From: Cellulomonas sp. RIT-PI-Y
GTDB lineage: Bacteria > Actinomycetota > Actinomycetes > Actinomycetales > Cellulomonadaceae
Length of the DNA stretch: 64,000 bases
Direction: 5' to 3'
Assembly: GCF_025642745.1 (NCBI RefSeq)
Contig: NZ_JANZKP010000008.1
Location: 20,764 to 84,763 of the forward strand
Below the pieces are notes generated by a model, which was not told the origin of the DNA, ran no database searches, and was given only the letters and a program-made list of their open reading frames with translations. The number at the start of each line of letters is the position of its first letter. Position 1 is the stretch's first letter. Position numbers and translations under genes: made by a program. Below are positions 44,917 to 54,284 of the stretch, piece by piece.

Positions 44917-46607
44917 AGGTCCACCCCGAGGATCAGGGCCAGGGACACCGCACCGGGGTCCGGGTGTCCGACGCTGCGCTCGGCGAGCGGACGGGCACGG
45001 CCGATCCTCGGCGTGAGCTCGGCGGTGGCCCGCGCGGCCTCGTCGGCGACGACGGCCGCGGCGGACCAGGCGTCCCGGAGGCCGTCACCGGCGGCGACCC
45101 GGGCGTCGAGCGCGTCGGCGAACGGCGCCAGCGCGTCGATCAGCGTCTTGTCCCCGACGTGCGCCTTGCCGAAGCCGAGCACGTGGTCCAGACCGGCCCG
45201 CACGGCGGCGGCCACGTCCTGCGCGCCCGGCGCCGTGGTGTCGGAGAGCCGATCGGCCACCGCCCGCAGCCCGGTGCCCCACAGGGCGCCGGAGGTGCCG
45301 CCGGCTCGTTCGCCCCAGGCGTCGCCGGCGTGCCCCAGCGCGGAGGACACCCCGGCTCCGGCCTCGACGGCGGCGCGCAGGGCGGTCAGCGCGGCGGTCA
45401 TCCCGGCGCTCATCCCCCGGCCGTGGTCCCCATCGCCGGCGATCGCGTCCAGGTGGCCGAGGTCGTCGACCGCCGCCTCCAGCGCCACGTCCGCCCGCTC
45501 CGCGAGTGCCAGCAGCCCGGCCGCGGCGGCCCGGGACTCCGGTGCCGCCTCGGCGAATCCGGCCGGACCCGACTCCTCGACCACCCGGCGCTGCCGGTGC
45601 GCACCGGTCTCGGTGTGCCCGCGCCGGAACGCCGGGGTGGTGGCCGGCGCGGTCCAGAACCGCTCCAGCTCCTCGTCCAGCCAGGTCAGGGTGAGCGAGC
45701 AGCCGGCCATGTCCAGGCTGGTGATCAGCTCGCCCACCTCGGGGGCGACCACCTGCAGGTCGGCCTTGCCGAGCAGACCGGCCACGTCGTTCCAGAGCAC
45801 GAACAGCTCCTCGTACTTGGTGCCGCCCAGGCCGTTGAGCAGGGCGATCACCCGGCCGTCATGGTCGGCGGGTCGCTCGGCGAGCAGCTTCTCGACCAGC
45901 ATCGACGCCAGCTCGGCCGACGGCAGCACGTCCTGCTCGGCGATGCCCGGCTCGCCGTGCACCCCCATGCCGACGCCCATCCGCCCCTCGGGGACGGTGA
46001 ACAGCGGGCCGTCGGCGCCGGGGAGCGTGCACCCGGCGAACGCGATGCCGAAGGACACCGTCCGGGCGTTGGCCCGGCGGGCGACCTCGGTGACCGCGTC
46101 CAGGTCGTAGCCCGCCTCGGCGGCTGCCCCGGCGATCTTGAACACCACCAGGTCCCCGGCGGTGCCGCGGCGGCGACCGGCGTCGTCGGCCGGGGCGCTG
46201 GTCACGTCGTCCGTGACCGGGATCGAGTGCGCCGGGACGCCCGCCGCCCGGAGCCGGTCCTGCGCCAGGTCGAAGTTCAGCACGTCACCGGCGTAGTTGC
46301 CGTAGCTGAACAGCACCCCACCGCCGTTCTCCGCGGCCCGGGCCACCGACTCGATCTGCTGGGTGGACGGGGAGGCGAAGACGTCCCCGCACACCGCGCC
46401 GTCGGCCAGCCCGGGGCCGACCCATCCCGCGAAGGCCGGGTAGTGCCCGGAGCCGCCGCCGATCACGACCGCGACCTTGCCGGGTGCGGTCTCGGTGGCC
46501 CGGACCACGCCGCCGTGGACCTTCTCCACCAGGTCGGCGTGCAGCCGGGTGAATCCGGAGAGCATGTCGTCCGCGAACCGGGTCGCGTCGTTGAACACCG
46601 TGGTCAT
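44913..46607 (-). CDS. DhaK-DhaL fused ketose kinase (erythrulose kinase-like)
   Basis: This 564-aa single-chain dihydroxyacetone-type kinase has a DhaK domain at residues 1-330 with [10 protein letters not shown] and His217 (GMGVHGEPG), which forms the substrate hemiaminal. The DhaL domain (about 360-564) has the nucleotide/Mg site [12 protein letters not shown]-dependent fused kinases of this type include L- and D-erythrulose kinases and dihydroxyacetone kinase. The TIM and EryI paralogues that follow favour erythrulose. AAGGAGAA precedes the ATG at 46607. Confidence 0.88.
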   Translation of the reverse strand: MTTVFNDATRFADDMLSGFTRLHADLVEKVHGGVVRATETAPGKVAVVIGGGSGHYPAFAGWVGPGLADGAVCGDVFASPSTQQIESVARAAENGGGVLFSYGNYAGDVLNFDLAQDRLRAAGVPAHSIPVTDDVTSAPADDAGRRRGTAGDLVVFKIAGAAAEAGYDLDAVTEVARRANARTVSFGIAFAGCTLPGADGPLFTVPEGRMGVGMGVHGEPGIAEQDVLPSAELASMLVEKLLAERPADHDGRVIALLNGLGGTKYEELFVLWNDVAGLLGKADLQVVAPEVGELITSLDMAGCSLTLTWLDEELERFWTAPATTPAFRRGHTETGAHRQRRVVEESGPAGFAEAAPESRAAAAGLLALAERADVALEAAVDDLGHLDAIAGDGDHGRGMSAGMTAALTALRAAVEAGAGVSSALGHAGDAWGERAGGTSGALWGTGLRAVADRLSDTTAPGAQDVAAAVRAGLDHVLGFGKAHVGDKTLIDALAPFADALDARVAAGDGLRDAWSAAAVVADEAARATAELTPRIGRARPLAERSVGHPDPGAVSLALILGVDL

Positions 46608-46632
46608 GGAACTTCTCCTTCGAAGTGGGGGG

Positions 46633-47364
46633 TCACCAGGCGGCGGAGGCGAGACCGGCGATCGCGCCGCCGACCAGCGGACCGAGCACCGGCGGCCACC
46701 AGTACGACCAGTCCGCGGAGCCCTTGCCCTTGATCGGCAGGATGCTGAACGCGATCCTCGCGGACAGGTCACGCGCCGAGTTCAGCGACCAGTTGGTGTT
46801 GCCGCCGAGGGTGATGCCGACGCCGATCACGACCAGGCCGACCGCCAGCGGTCCGAGCCCGCTCGGGGTGTCGCCCTGGGACAGGATCACGAACACCAGC
46901 ACGAAGGTGGCGATGACCTCCACCAGGAAGTTGTGCCCGTGCCGGCGGATCGCCGGGTAGGTCACCATCGACTTCAGCTGGACCGTCTGGTCCTCGGTCT
47001 GGTCGAAGTGGTCGCGGTAGACGAACCAGGCCAGCACCGAGCCGACGAACGCGCCCAGGAACTGCGCACCGAGGTAGAGAGCCACCGAGCCGACCGTGGT
47101 GGCCACCCCCGGTGCGAGCTCCCCGCTGCCCTCGACGACCTTGCCGATCGTCACCGCGGGGTTGATGTGAGCGCCGGAGACCCCGGCGATGTAGATGGCG
47201 CAGAACACGCCGAGACCCCAGCCGAACGCACCCATCAGTGTGGTTCCGCTGCCCCCGTAGGTCCGGACGAGCTGCAGGTTCATGGCCACTCCGAGCCCCA
47301 TCAGCAGCAGCAGTGCCGTGCCGAAGAACTCCGAGAGGAAGATCGTGCCCAGCGAGACGCCCAT
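46633..47364 (-). CDS. Aquaglyceroporin (MIP family) with NSA second motif
   Basis: This 243-aa MIP-family channel has six membrane helices plus two half-helices. The first pore motif is normal (GAHINPAV, residues 68-70), but the second is Asn-Ser-Ala (NSARD, 195-197) instead of Asn-Pro-Ala, with the selectivity Arg198 and Asp199 kept. It is the first gene of the tetrulose operon, 25 bases before the kinase, so it probably admits a small polyol or ketose by facilitated diffusion. The substrate is inferred. Confidence 0.9.
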   Translation of the reverse strand: MGVSLGTIFLSEFFGTALLLLMGLGVAMNLQLVRTYGGSGTTLMGAFGWGLGVFCAIYIAGVSGAHINPAVTIGKVVEGSGELAPGVATTVGSVALYLGAQFLGAFVGSVLAWFVYRDHFDQTEDQTVQLKSMVTYPAIRRHGHNFLVEVIATFVLVFVILSQGDTPSGLGPLAVGLVVIGVGITLGGNTNWSLNSARDLSARIAFSILPIKGKGSADWSYWWPPVLGPLVGGAIAGLASAAW

Positions 47365-47477
47365 GTCCGCCCTGTCTTCCAGGCCCGGGCTGCGTCACCC
47401 GGGCGATCCGATCGTGTGTGTCCGAGGTGGACGGCACCGATCGTCGGCGCGGGCCGGAGCCGGTGTCCACGAGAACG

Positions 47478-47506
47478 CACGGATGCGGCACTGTTCCGCA
47501 CCCGTG
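47478..47506. promoter_or_regulatory. Inverted-repeat operator upstream of the tetrulose operon
   Basis: CACGGATGCGG and CCGCACCCGTG form an 11-bp inverted repeat with one mismatch and a 7-base spacer, 114 bases before the aquaglyceroporin start. It is a likely binding site for the SorC regulator encoded at the operon end. Confidence 0.7.
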
Positions 47507-47528
47507 GACCGGGTCGCCCCCGAGGTCA

Positions 47529-47542
47529 CCTGCACGGATGCA
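47529..47542. promoter_or_regulatory. Second half-site related to the SorC operator
   Basis: CTGCACGGATGCAG contains the 9-mer CACGGATGC also present in the 47478 repeat, and itself forms CTGCA/TGCAG arms around four bases. Confidence 0.5.
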
Positions 47543-47615
47543 GCAACCTGGCGCGTCACCCCAGCTGAGGGCGTTGCCCGGGCGCGACCGGGCGGGCCGG
47601 AGCACGATGTGCGCC

Positions 47616-48674
47616 ATGGACCTCCCTGTGCAGCCCCCGGTCAAGCCGATGCTGGCCAAGGCGGTCAGCGCGATCCCGCCCGGTCATGTCGAACCGAAGT
47701 GGGACGGCTTCCGCACCATCGTGTTCCGGGACGGCGACGAGGTCGTGCTGGGCAGCCGGAACGAGAAGCCGATGACCCGGTACTTCCCGGAGCTGGTCGA
47801 GGCGATCAGGGCGAACACGCCGCAGCGGTGCGTGCTCGACGGGGAGATCGTGCTGGTCTCCGGCGACCGGCTGGACTTCGACGCGCTCCAGCAGCGCATC
47901 CATCCCGCCGCCAGCCGGGTGACGCTGCTCAGCGAGCAGACCCCGGTGTCCTTCGTCGGCTTCGACCTGCTGGCGCTCGGCGACGAGGACCTGATGTCCA
48001 CTCCGTTCGGGGAGCGCCGGTCCCGCCTGCTGGACGCGCTGGGCGACGCGGCGGACCCGATTTTCCTCACCCCCGCGACCACCGACCCGGAACTGGCGCA
48101 GGACTGGTTCACCCGGTTCGAGGGCGCCGGGCTGGACGGCGTGGTGGCCAAGCCGCTGGACGGGACGTACCAGCCGGACAAGCGCGCGATGTCCAAGATC
48201 AAGCACCAGCGCACCGCGGACTGCGTGGTCGCCGGGTTCCGCTGGCACAAGTCCGGCGACGTGCTCGGGTCGCTGCTGCTCGGCCTGTGGACCGACGACG
48301 GTCGGCTGCAGCACGTCGGCGTCGCCGCCTCGTTCCCGATGGCGCGCCGTGCCGCCCTGGTCGAGGAGCTCGCCCCGCTGCGCAGCGACGTGGACGACCA
48401 CCCGTGGGCGCAGTGGTCCGACCAGGCGGCGCACGAGGGCCAGCGGATGCCGGGCGCGGTCAGTCGGTGGAGCGGCGGCAAGGACCTGTCCTTCGTCCCC
48501 CTGCGCCCGGAGCTGGTGGTCGAGGTGTCCTACGACCACATGGAGGGCGACCGGTTCCGGCACACCGCGCAGTTCCAGCGGTGGCGCCCGGACCGTGACC
48601 CGGCGAGCTGCACCTACGCCCAGCTGGAGGAGCCGGTGCGCTTCGACCTGGGAGAGATCCTGGGTCGGCGGTGA
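47616..48674 (+). CDS. ligC: ATP-dependent DNA ligase (LigC type)
   Basis: This 352-aa ATP-dependent DNA ligase of the short LigC class joins nicked DNA. The adenylylated Lys28 lies in EPKWDGFR; the GEIV, GVVAKP and SKIKHQR motifs and an OB-fold C-terminal half (PLRPELVVEVSYD) follow. No Ku or polymerase domain is linked. The start MDLPVQPPVKPML matches the usual LigC N-terminus; an in-frame ATG nine bases upstream has closer GGAG and cannot be excluded. It diverges from the tetrulose operon. Confidence 0.88.
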   Translation: MDLPVQPPVKPMLAKAVSAIPPGHVEPKWDGFRTIVFRDGDEVVLGSRNEKPMTRYFPELVEAIRANTPQRCVLDGEIVLVSGDRLDFDALQQRIHPAASRVTLLSEQTPVSFVGFDLLALGDEDLMSTPFGERRSRLLDALGDAADPIFLTPATTDPELAQDWFTRFEGAGLDGVVAKPLDGTYQPDKRAMSKIKHQRTADCVVAGFRWHKSGDVLGSLLLGLWTDDGRLQHVGVAASFPMARRAALVEELAPLRSDVDDHPWAQWSDQAAHEGQRMPGAVSRWSGGKDLSFVPLRPELVVEVSYDHMEGDRFRHTAQFQRWRPDRDPASCTYAQLEEPVRFDLGEILGRR

Positions 48675-48678
48675 GCGC

Positions 48679-49170
48679 ATGCTGATCCGCACCCTCACCG
48701 CAGACGACGCCGACGCGGTGCGGGACATCTTCACCGCCGGGATCGCGTCCGGGAACGCCACCTTCGAGGTCGAGCCGCCGAGCTGGACCGCCTGGGACGC
48801 CGCGCACCACCCCGGCCTGCGCTACCTGGCTGCCGCCGACGACGGCACCGCGCTCGGCTGGGTCTCCGGGACGCCGGTCTCCGCCCGGGCGGTCTACGCC
48901 GGCGTGCAGGAGCTCGGGCTGTACGTCGCCGAGCAGGCCCGCGGTCGCGGGGTGGGCACCGCGCTGCTGACCGCCGCGGTGGACCGCGCTCCCGGGCTGG
49001 GGCTGTGGACCCTGCAGTCCACGATCTTCCCGGAGAACGCCGGCAGCCTGGCCGTGCACCGGCGGCTGGGCTTCCGCGAGGTCGGCCGTCGCGAGCGGAT
49101 CGCCCGGATGACGGTCGGCCCGATGGCCGGGCGGTGGCGGGACACCCTGCTGCTGGAGCGGCGGCTGTAG
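48679..49170 (+). CDS. GNAT acetyltransferase, phosphinothricin-acetyltransferase-like
   Basis: This 163-aa GNAT protein has acetyl-CoA loop QARGRGVGTALL and late ENAGSLAVHRRLGFREVG, as in PAT/Bar-type N-acetyltransferases that act on amino-acid-like substrates. It starts five bases after the ligase stop, so it is probably co-transcribed with it. The substrate is unknown. Confidence 0.85.
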   Translation: MLIRTLTADDADAVRDIFTAGIASGNATFEVEPPSWTAWDAAHHPGLRYLAAADDGTALGWVSGTPVSARAVYAGVQELGLYVAEQARGRGVGTALLTAAVDRAPGLGLWTLQSTIFPENAGSLAVHRRLGFREVGRRERIARMTVGPMAGRWRDTLLLERRL

Positions 49171-49240
49171 AACGCGCGCGCCGGTCGATGCGCTCCTAGG
49201 GTCGAACGCGTCCGTCCCCCGCCCCGGAGGTGCTCTCCCC

Positions 49241-50596
49241 ATGACCCGCACCCGCCCGCACGACGTGGTCGTCATCGGTTCCGGCTTCGGTGGCCTGTTC
49301 GCCACCCGCGCCCTGGACGGTGAACCGGACCTGCGCGTCACCGTGATCGACGGCACCGCGCAGCACCTGTTCCAGCCGCTGCTCTACCAGGTCGCCACCG
49401 GCGTGCTGTCGATGGGCGAGATCTCCCCCGCCACCCGCGAGGTGCTCAAGCGCCAGCGCAACGCCCGGGTGCTGATGGGCACGGTGACCGACATCGACGT
49501 CGAGGCCCGCGAGGTGGTCTCGACCTCCCCGATCGGCGAGCGGCGCACGCCCTACGACAGCCTGATCGTCGCTGCCGGTGCCGGGCAGTCGTACTTCGGC
49601 AACGACCGGTTCGCCGACCACGCACCCGGGCTGAAGAGCATCGACGACGCCCTGGAGCTGCGTGGCCGGATCTTCGGCGCCTTCGAGCTGGCCGAGCTGT
49701 CCGCCGACCCGGCCGAGCGGGCCATGCTCACCACGTTCGTGGTGGTGGGCGCGGGCCCGACCGGGGTGGAGATGGCCGGGCAGCTGGCCGAGCTCGCGCA
49801 CCGTTCGCTCCGGCACAACTTCCGCGGGCTCGACCCGGCGCAGGCGCGCATCCTGCTGGTCGATCCGGTGCCCGCGGTGCTGCCCGGCTACCCGCGCGGC
49901 CTCCAGCAGGCCGCTGCCCGGACCCTGGAGGGGCTGGGTGTGGAGCTGCTGATGGGCCACAAGGTCGTCGACGTCACCGAGGACGCGGTCGAGGTCGAGG
50001 ACGGCGACGGGCGGCGCAGCCGGATCGCTAGCCGGGCCAAGGTGTGGGCCGCCGGGGTCGCCGCCTCCCCCCTGGGCAAAGTCCTGGGCGAGCGCACCGG
50101 TGCGGAGGTCGACAAGGCCGGCCGGGTGATCGTGGAGCCCAACGGCTCGCTGCCCGGCCACCCCGAGGTGTTCGTGGTCGGCGACCTGGCCTCGCACCAG
50201 GACGTCCCGGGCGTCGCCCCCGCCGCCATGCAGACCGGGACCTACGCCGCCGAGGAGATCCTCCGTGCCCACCGCGGCGAGCCCAGCGCCGGACCGTTTG
50301 AGTACCACGACAAGGGCAGCCTGGCGACGGTCTCCCGCTTCCAGGCGGTGGCGTCGATCGGGCCGATCCGCACCTCCGGTTTCCTCGCCTGGCTGCTCTG
50401 GCTCGGCGTGCACCTGTTCTACCTGGTCGGGTTCAAGAACCGGCTGACCACGCTGCTGCACTGGGCGGTGAGCTTCGTCGGGCGCGGTCGGTCCGAGCGG
50501 ACGTCGACCTGGCAGCAGGTGGTCGGGCGCACCGCTCTGCGGCAACGGGACGCGGACCGGCCCACCGAGCACGCGGCCGAGCGGACCACGACCTAG
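49241..50596 (+). CDS. ndh: Type II NADH:quinone dehydrogenase
   Basis: This 451-aa single-subunit NDH-2 oxidises NADH and reduces membrane quinone without pumping protons. It has the FAD motif [14 protein letters not shown], the NADH motif [14 protein letters not shown] and the late [10 protein letters not shown]. Hydrophobic C-terminal segments ([17 protein letters not shown]) bind the membrane. It converges on smpB, sharing a CTAG stop. Confidence 0.9.
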   Translation: MTRTRPHDVVVIGSGFGGLFATRALDGEPDLRVTVIDGTAQHLFQPLLYQVATGVLSMGEISPATREVLKRQRNARVLMGTVTDIDVEAREVVSTSPIGERRTPYDSLIVAAGAGQSYFGNDRFADHAPGLKSIDDALELRGRIFGAFELAELSADPAERAMLTTFVVVGAGPTGVEMAGQLAELAHRSLRHNFRGLDPAQARILLVDPVPAVLPGYPRGLQQAAARTLEGLGVELLMGHKVVDVTEDAVEVEDGDGRRSRIASRAKVWAAGVAASPLGKVLGERTGAEVDKAGRVIVEPNGSLPGHPEVFVVGDLASHQDVPGVAPAAMQTGTYAAEEILRAHRGEPSAGPFEYHDKGSLATVSRFQAVASIGPIRTSGFLAWLLWLGVHLFYLVGFKNRLTTLLHWAVSFVGRGRSERTSTWQQVVGRTALRQRDADRPTEHAAERTTT

Positions 50597-51063
50597 CGGT
50601 CGCGCTGCTCCCGCATCGCCCGCTGCGCCTCCAGGTTGTCCTGGCGCTCGCGCAGCGACTGCCGCTTGTCCCAGTCCTTCTTGCCCCGGGCCAGCGCGAT
50701 CTCGACCTTGGCCCGGCCGTCCAGGAAGTACAGCGACAGCGGGACGATGGTCTGACCCTTCTCCCGGGTCTTCGCCTCCCAGCGGTCGATCTCCTGGCGG
50801 TGCAGCAGCAGCTTGCGCTTGCGCCGCGGGGCGTGGTTCGTCCAGGTGCCCTGGGCGTACTCGGGGATGTGCACGCCCTCCAGCCACATCTCCCCGCCGT
50901 CGATCGTGCACCAGCCGTCGACCAGGGAAGCCCGCCCGGCGCGCAGTGCCTTGACCTCGGTGCCGCTCAGCACGACGCCCGCCTCCATCACGTCCTCGAT
51001 GAAGTAGTCGTGCCGGGCCTTCTTGTTGGAGGCGACCAGCGCCCGTCCGGTCTGCTTGGCCAT
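50593..51063 (-). CDS. smpB: SsrA-binding protein SmpB
   Basis: This 156-aa tmRNA-binding protein has a core beta barrel that includes [20 protein letters not shown] near the start. The charged C-terminal tail ([21 protein letters not shown]) enters the ribosomal decoding centre. GGAGGGG precedes the ATG. It follows the M23 peptidase gene on the same strand. ssrA is not adjacent; it lies 9 kb away at 41275-41639. Confidence 0.95.
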   Translation of the reverse strand: MAKQTGRALVASNKKARHDYFIEDVMEAGVVLSGTEVKALRAGRASLVDGWCTIDGGEMWLEGVHIPEYAQGTWTNHAPRRKRKLLLHRQEIDRWEAKTREKGQTIVPLSLYFLDGRAKVEIALARGKKDWDKRQSLRERQDNLEAQRAMREQRDR

Positions 51064-51142
51064 CGGCCCCTCCTTCCGCTCGTGGGTCGATCAGCGACGC
51101 GACAGCCTATCCGGCCACGTCCGGCGGGGCCGAGCGAATTCG

Positions 51143-52507
51143 CTACAGGCCGAGCAGCGGCCGCGGGTTGACCGTCGCGCCGTTCACGTACACCTCGAAG
51201 TGCAGGTGGCACGCCGCGGACGTCCCGGTGTTGCCCGAGTAGCCGAGCAGCTGCCCCTGGGACACCGCCTGGCCCCCGCTCACCACGAACGAGGTCATGT
51301 GGTTGTACGAGGTCATCAAGGAGGACCCGTTGTACAGGCCGTGGTCGACCATCACCTGGTTGCCGAAGCCGTTGCGCCATTGCGCCCACTGCACGGTGCC
51401 CGCCTTGGCGGCGTAGATCGGCGTGCCGCAGTACGTGCGCAGGTCGATGCCCGCGTGCAGCCGGTAGTAGCCCAGGATCGGGTGCAGTCGCATCCCGTAC
51501 TCGCTGGTGACGTGGATCGGGTTGATCGAGGTCGGGTTGCCGAAGATCGCGCCGTTCACCGGTCCGGCGGCGGGGGCGGGCTGCCCGGCGGCGGCCGCCG
51601 CGGCCGCCGCACGCTTCTGCTGCTCGGCGCCGATCGCCGCGAGCTGGTCCTCGATCTTCTTGGCCTCGGCGTCGATCGCGGCGATCTGCGACTCGACCGC
51701 GGACTTCTGCGACGCGAGCTGGTCCTGCTTCTCCTGCTCCTGGTCGATCAGGTCCTCGACCTCGGCCTTGCGGTCGGCGGCGTCCTGCCGCGCGGTCTCG
51801 GCCTGGGCGACCTTGGCGTCGGCCTCGGCCTTGAGCTGGGTGATCCGGTCCTGCACCGCGGTGAGCCGGGCCTGGCTGTTCCGGTTGTTCGCGTCGACGG
51901 CGATCAGCTCGTCCAGCACCTGGCTCTGCACCCGCTGGGCGGTGCTGGCCGCCGTGTAGCTCTCGGTCAGCTCCTCGACGCTCTGCGCGCCGATCACCAG
52001 GCTCAGCGTGCTGGAGTCGCTGTCGCCGCCCTGGTAGGCCTGGCGGGCCATCTGGGCGACCTGGCTGCGGATCTCGTCCGAGCGCGCCGAGTCCTGCTCG
52101 ATGGTGGCGTTGATCGTCACCTCCTGGTCCTCGGCGTCCTGGAGCTGGCTGGCGATCAGCGCCTGTTCGCGCTCGTACCCGGCCAGGGTGGACTCGGCGG
52201 CGGTCAGCGCCTGCTGCGCCGCCGGCAACTGCTGCTGGACCTGCTGCAGGGCGATCGCGGTGTCCGCGTACTCCGCGTTCAGCCCCTCGAGCGCGGCCTC
52301 CGCGTCCGCCTTCTCCTGCGCGTTCGCCGCCTGCTGCCCCTCCGCGGTCGACTTCTGGTCGTCCAGGTCGTCACCGGCGGCAGGACCGGCCAGCACCAGC
52401 CCGGCGAGCAGCGCCAGGGTCGCGGCGAACGCGGCCGAGACGGACCGACGGGTGCGGGTCACCGGGCGACCGGCACGACCGCTGCGGAACAGGCGGAGAT
52501 CGGGCAT
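51143..52507 (-). CDS. Secreted coiled-coil M23 peptidase, FtsEX-linked
   Basis: This 454-aa exported murein hydrolase has a signal peptide (about residues 1-45), a long Gln/Glu/Ala-rich coiled coil (about 50-300), and a C-terminal LytM/M23 domain with HAGID and HLHFE zinc motifs, so the domain looks catalytically complete. The gene lies four bases after ftsX. It is a likely effector whose activity is gated by FtsEX during division. The start at 52507 has AAGG upstream. Confidence 0.9.
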   Translation of the reverse strand: MPDLRLFRSGRAGRPVTRTRRSVSAAFAATLALLAGLVLAGPAAGDDLDDQKSTAEGQQAANAQEKADAEAALEGLNAEYADTAIALQQVQQQLPAAQQALTAAESTLAGYEREQALIASQLQDAEDQEVTINATIEQDSARSDEIRSQVAQMARQAYQGGDSDSSTLSLVIGAQSVEELTESYTAASTAQRVQSQVLDELIAVDANNRNSQARLTAVQDRITQLKAEADAKVAQAETARQDAADRKAEVEDLIDQEQEKQDQLASQKSAVESQIAAIDAEAKKIEDQLAAIGAEQQKRAAAAAAAAGQPAPAAGPVNGAIFGNPTSINPIHVTSEYGMRLHPILGYYRLHAGIDLRTYCGTPIYAAKAGTVQWAQWRNGFGNQVMVDHGLYNGSSLMTSYNHMTSFVVSGGQAVSQGQLLGYSGNTGTSAACHLHFEVYVNGATVNPRPLLGL

Positions 52508-52511
52508 CGGA

Positions 52512-53432
52512 TCAGACCTTCGTGTAGCGGCTGAGGGTGACCAGGGAGGAGATCGCGGCCAGCAGGATGGCGACGCCGACCAGCACCGGGGCGATCTGCC
52601 ACACCTCCTGCGTGGTGACGTAGGGCACCCACTGCAGGGTGCCCCCCAACCAGTCGCCGATCACGAACTTCACTGTCGCCCACAGGCCGGCGACCGACAG
52701 CACCGCACCGATGGTCGCCGCGATGGCGCCCTCCAGCATGAACGGCAGCTGGATGAACAGGTTGGAGGCACCGACCATCCGCATGATCCCGGTCTCGCGC
52801 TTCCGGCTCATCGCGGACAACCGGATGGTCGTGGTGATCAGCAGCACCGCGGCCAGCAGCATCACCCCGGCCAGTCCGACCGACAGCAGCGTGGCCCGGT
52901 TGAGCACCAGGAAGAGGGTGTCGTAGATCTGCCGCTGGTCCTGGACCTTCTCCACGCCCTGCCGCCCGGACAGCACGTCCGCGACGACCTGGTACTGCTC
53001 GGGGTCGGTCAGCTTGATCCGGAGCGACTCGTTCATGTCCTCCGGGGACTGGACCACCTGCGACCAGAAGCTGCCGGAGAACCGCTCCTGGAACGAGTCG
53101 AAGGCCTGCTGCTTGGTCTCGGTGTAGATGTGCTCGATGTACGGCTTGATGTCCGGGGCGTCCAGCGCCTCGGTGATCGCGTCCTTCTGCTCCTGGGTGA
53201 CCTCGCCGCCGGCACAGGTCGGCTCCGGCGACTCGCCGGCCGGGCAGAGGAAGACCGAGACCTCGACCTTGTCGTACCAGTCGTCCTTCATCTTGCCGAT
53301 CTGCATCTGCAGCAGCGCGGCCGAGCCGACGAAGGTGAGCGACACGAAGGTCACCAGCACCACGGAGATCGCCATCGACAGGTTCCGGCGCAGGCCGATG
53401 CCCATCTCGGAGAGGATGAACTGCAGTCTCAT
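52512..53432 (-). CDS. ftsX: Cell-division ABC permease FtsX
   Basis: This 306-aa FtsX has four transmembrane helices and a large extracellular loop between helices 1 and 2. It contains VEVSVFLCPAGESPEP, with a Cys pair (about 61 and 71), and ends with LSRYTKV. It transmits FtsE ATP hydrolysis to an outside murein hydrolase. GAGGGG lies before the ATG at 53432. It is ten bases after ftsE and four before the M23 gene. Confidence 0.94.
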   Translation of the reverse strand: MRLQFILSEMGIGLRRNLSMAISVVLVTFVSLTFVGSAALLQMQIGKMKDDWYDKVEVSVFLCPAGESPEPTCAGGEVTQEQKDAITEALDAPDIKPYIEHIYTETKQQAFDSFQERFSGSFWSQVVQSPEDMNESLRIKLTDPEQYQVVADVLSGRQGVEKVQDQRQIYDTLFLVLNRATLLSVGLAGVMLLAAVLLITTTIRLSAMSRKRETGIMRMVGASNLFIQLPFMLEGAIAATIGAVLSVAGLWATVKFVIGDWLGGTLQWVPYVTTQEVWQIAPVLVGVAILLAAISSLVTLSRYTKV

Positions 53433-53442
53433 GATCGTCCCC

Positions 53443-54132
53443 TCACCGGTCCGAGCCGTAGACGCCACGGGACTGGTCGCGGACCAGCTCACCGCCGGAC
53501 AGCTCGATCACGCGCTTGCGCATCTGGTCCACGATCTCGTCGTCGTGGGTGGCCATCAGTACCGTGGTGCCGGTCCGGTTGATCCGGTCGAGCAGTCGCA
53601 TGATGCCCAGGGACGTGGTCGGGTCCAGGTTCCCGGTGGGCTCGTCGGCCAGCAGGATCGCCGGGCGGTTCACGAACGCGCGGGCGATCGCCACCCGCTG
53701 CTGCTCACCGCCGGACAGCTCGTGCGGGCGCCGCTTCTCCTTGCCGGCCAGGCCGACCATCTCCAGCACGTCCGGGACGGTGGACAGGATGTGGTGCCGC
53801 GGCTTGCCGATCACCTGCAGCGCGAAGGCCACGTTCTCGAACACGGTCTTGTTGTGCAGCAGGCGGAAGTCCTGGAACACCGCACCGATCTGGCGGCGCA
53901 GCTGGGGCACCTTCCAGTTCGACAGCGTGGTCAGGTCCTTGCCCGCGACGAAGACCTTGCCGCCGGTGGGCCGTTCCTCGCGCAGCACGAGCCGCAGGAA
54001 GGTCGACTTCCCGGAGCCGGAGGCCCCGACCAGGAAGACGAACTCCCCGCGTTCGACCTCGAGCGAGATCTGGTCCAGCGCGGGACGGGCGCCCCGGGCG
54101 TAGACCTTGGTGACGTTCTCAAGTCTGATCAC
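53443..54132 (-). CDS. ftsE: Cell-division ATPase FtsE
   Basis: This 229-aa ABC ATPase has Walker [10 protein letters not shown], signature LSGGEQQR, Walker [12 protein letters not shown] and switch His in MATHD, all in FtsE context. It starts with GTG ([11 protein letters not shown]) and no evident ribosome site, so translation may be leaderless or weakly initiated. It is followed by ftsX and the M23 hydrolase gene. Confidence 0.95.
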   Translation of the reverse strand: MIRLENVTKVYARGARPALDQISLEVERGEFVFLVGASGSGKSTFLRLVLREERPTGGKVFVAGKDLTTLSNWKVPQLRRQIGAVFQDFRLLHNKTVFENVAFALQVIGKPRHHILSTVPDVLEMVGLAGKEKRRPHELSGGEQQRVAIARAFVNRPAILLADEPTGNLDPTTSLGIMRLLDRINRTGTTVLMATHDDEIVDQMRKRVIELSGGELVRDQSRGVYGSDR

Positions 54133-54253
54133 AAGCGTGGCGGCCGGTTGTCGGGGACGGGAGGGAGGTCATGCGGTCTTCACCAGCCTTCCGGCACGGT
54201 ACGCAGCCCGGGGCCGTGACCCGACCGTGACACGCCGCCCGGTCCCTGTGAAG

Positions 54254-54271
54254 CCGGGCACCCGCGCCCGG
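54254..54271. terminator. Small hairpin after prfB
   Basis: CCGGGC and GCCCGG form a 6-bp stem with a 6-base loop, 14 bases beyond the prfB stop. It is a weak terminator candidate without a T tract. Confidence 0.35.
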
Positions 54272-54284
54272 AATGCCCGGTGTG

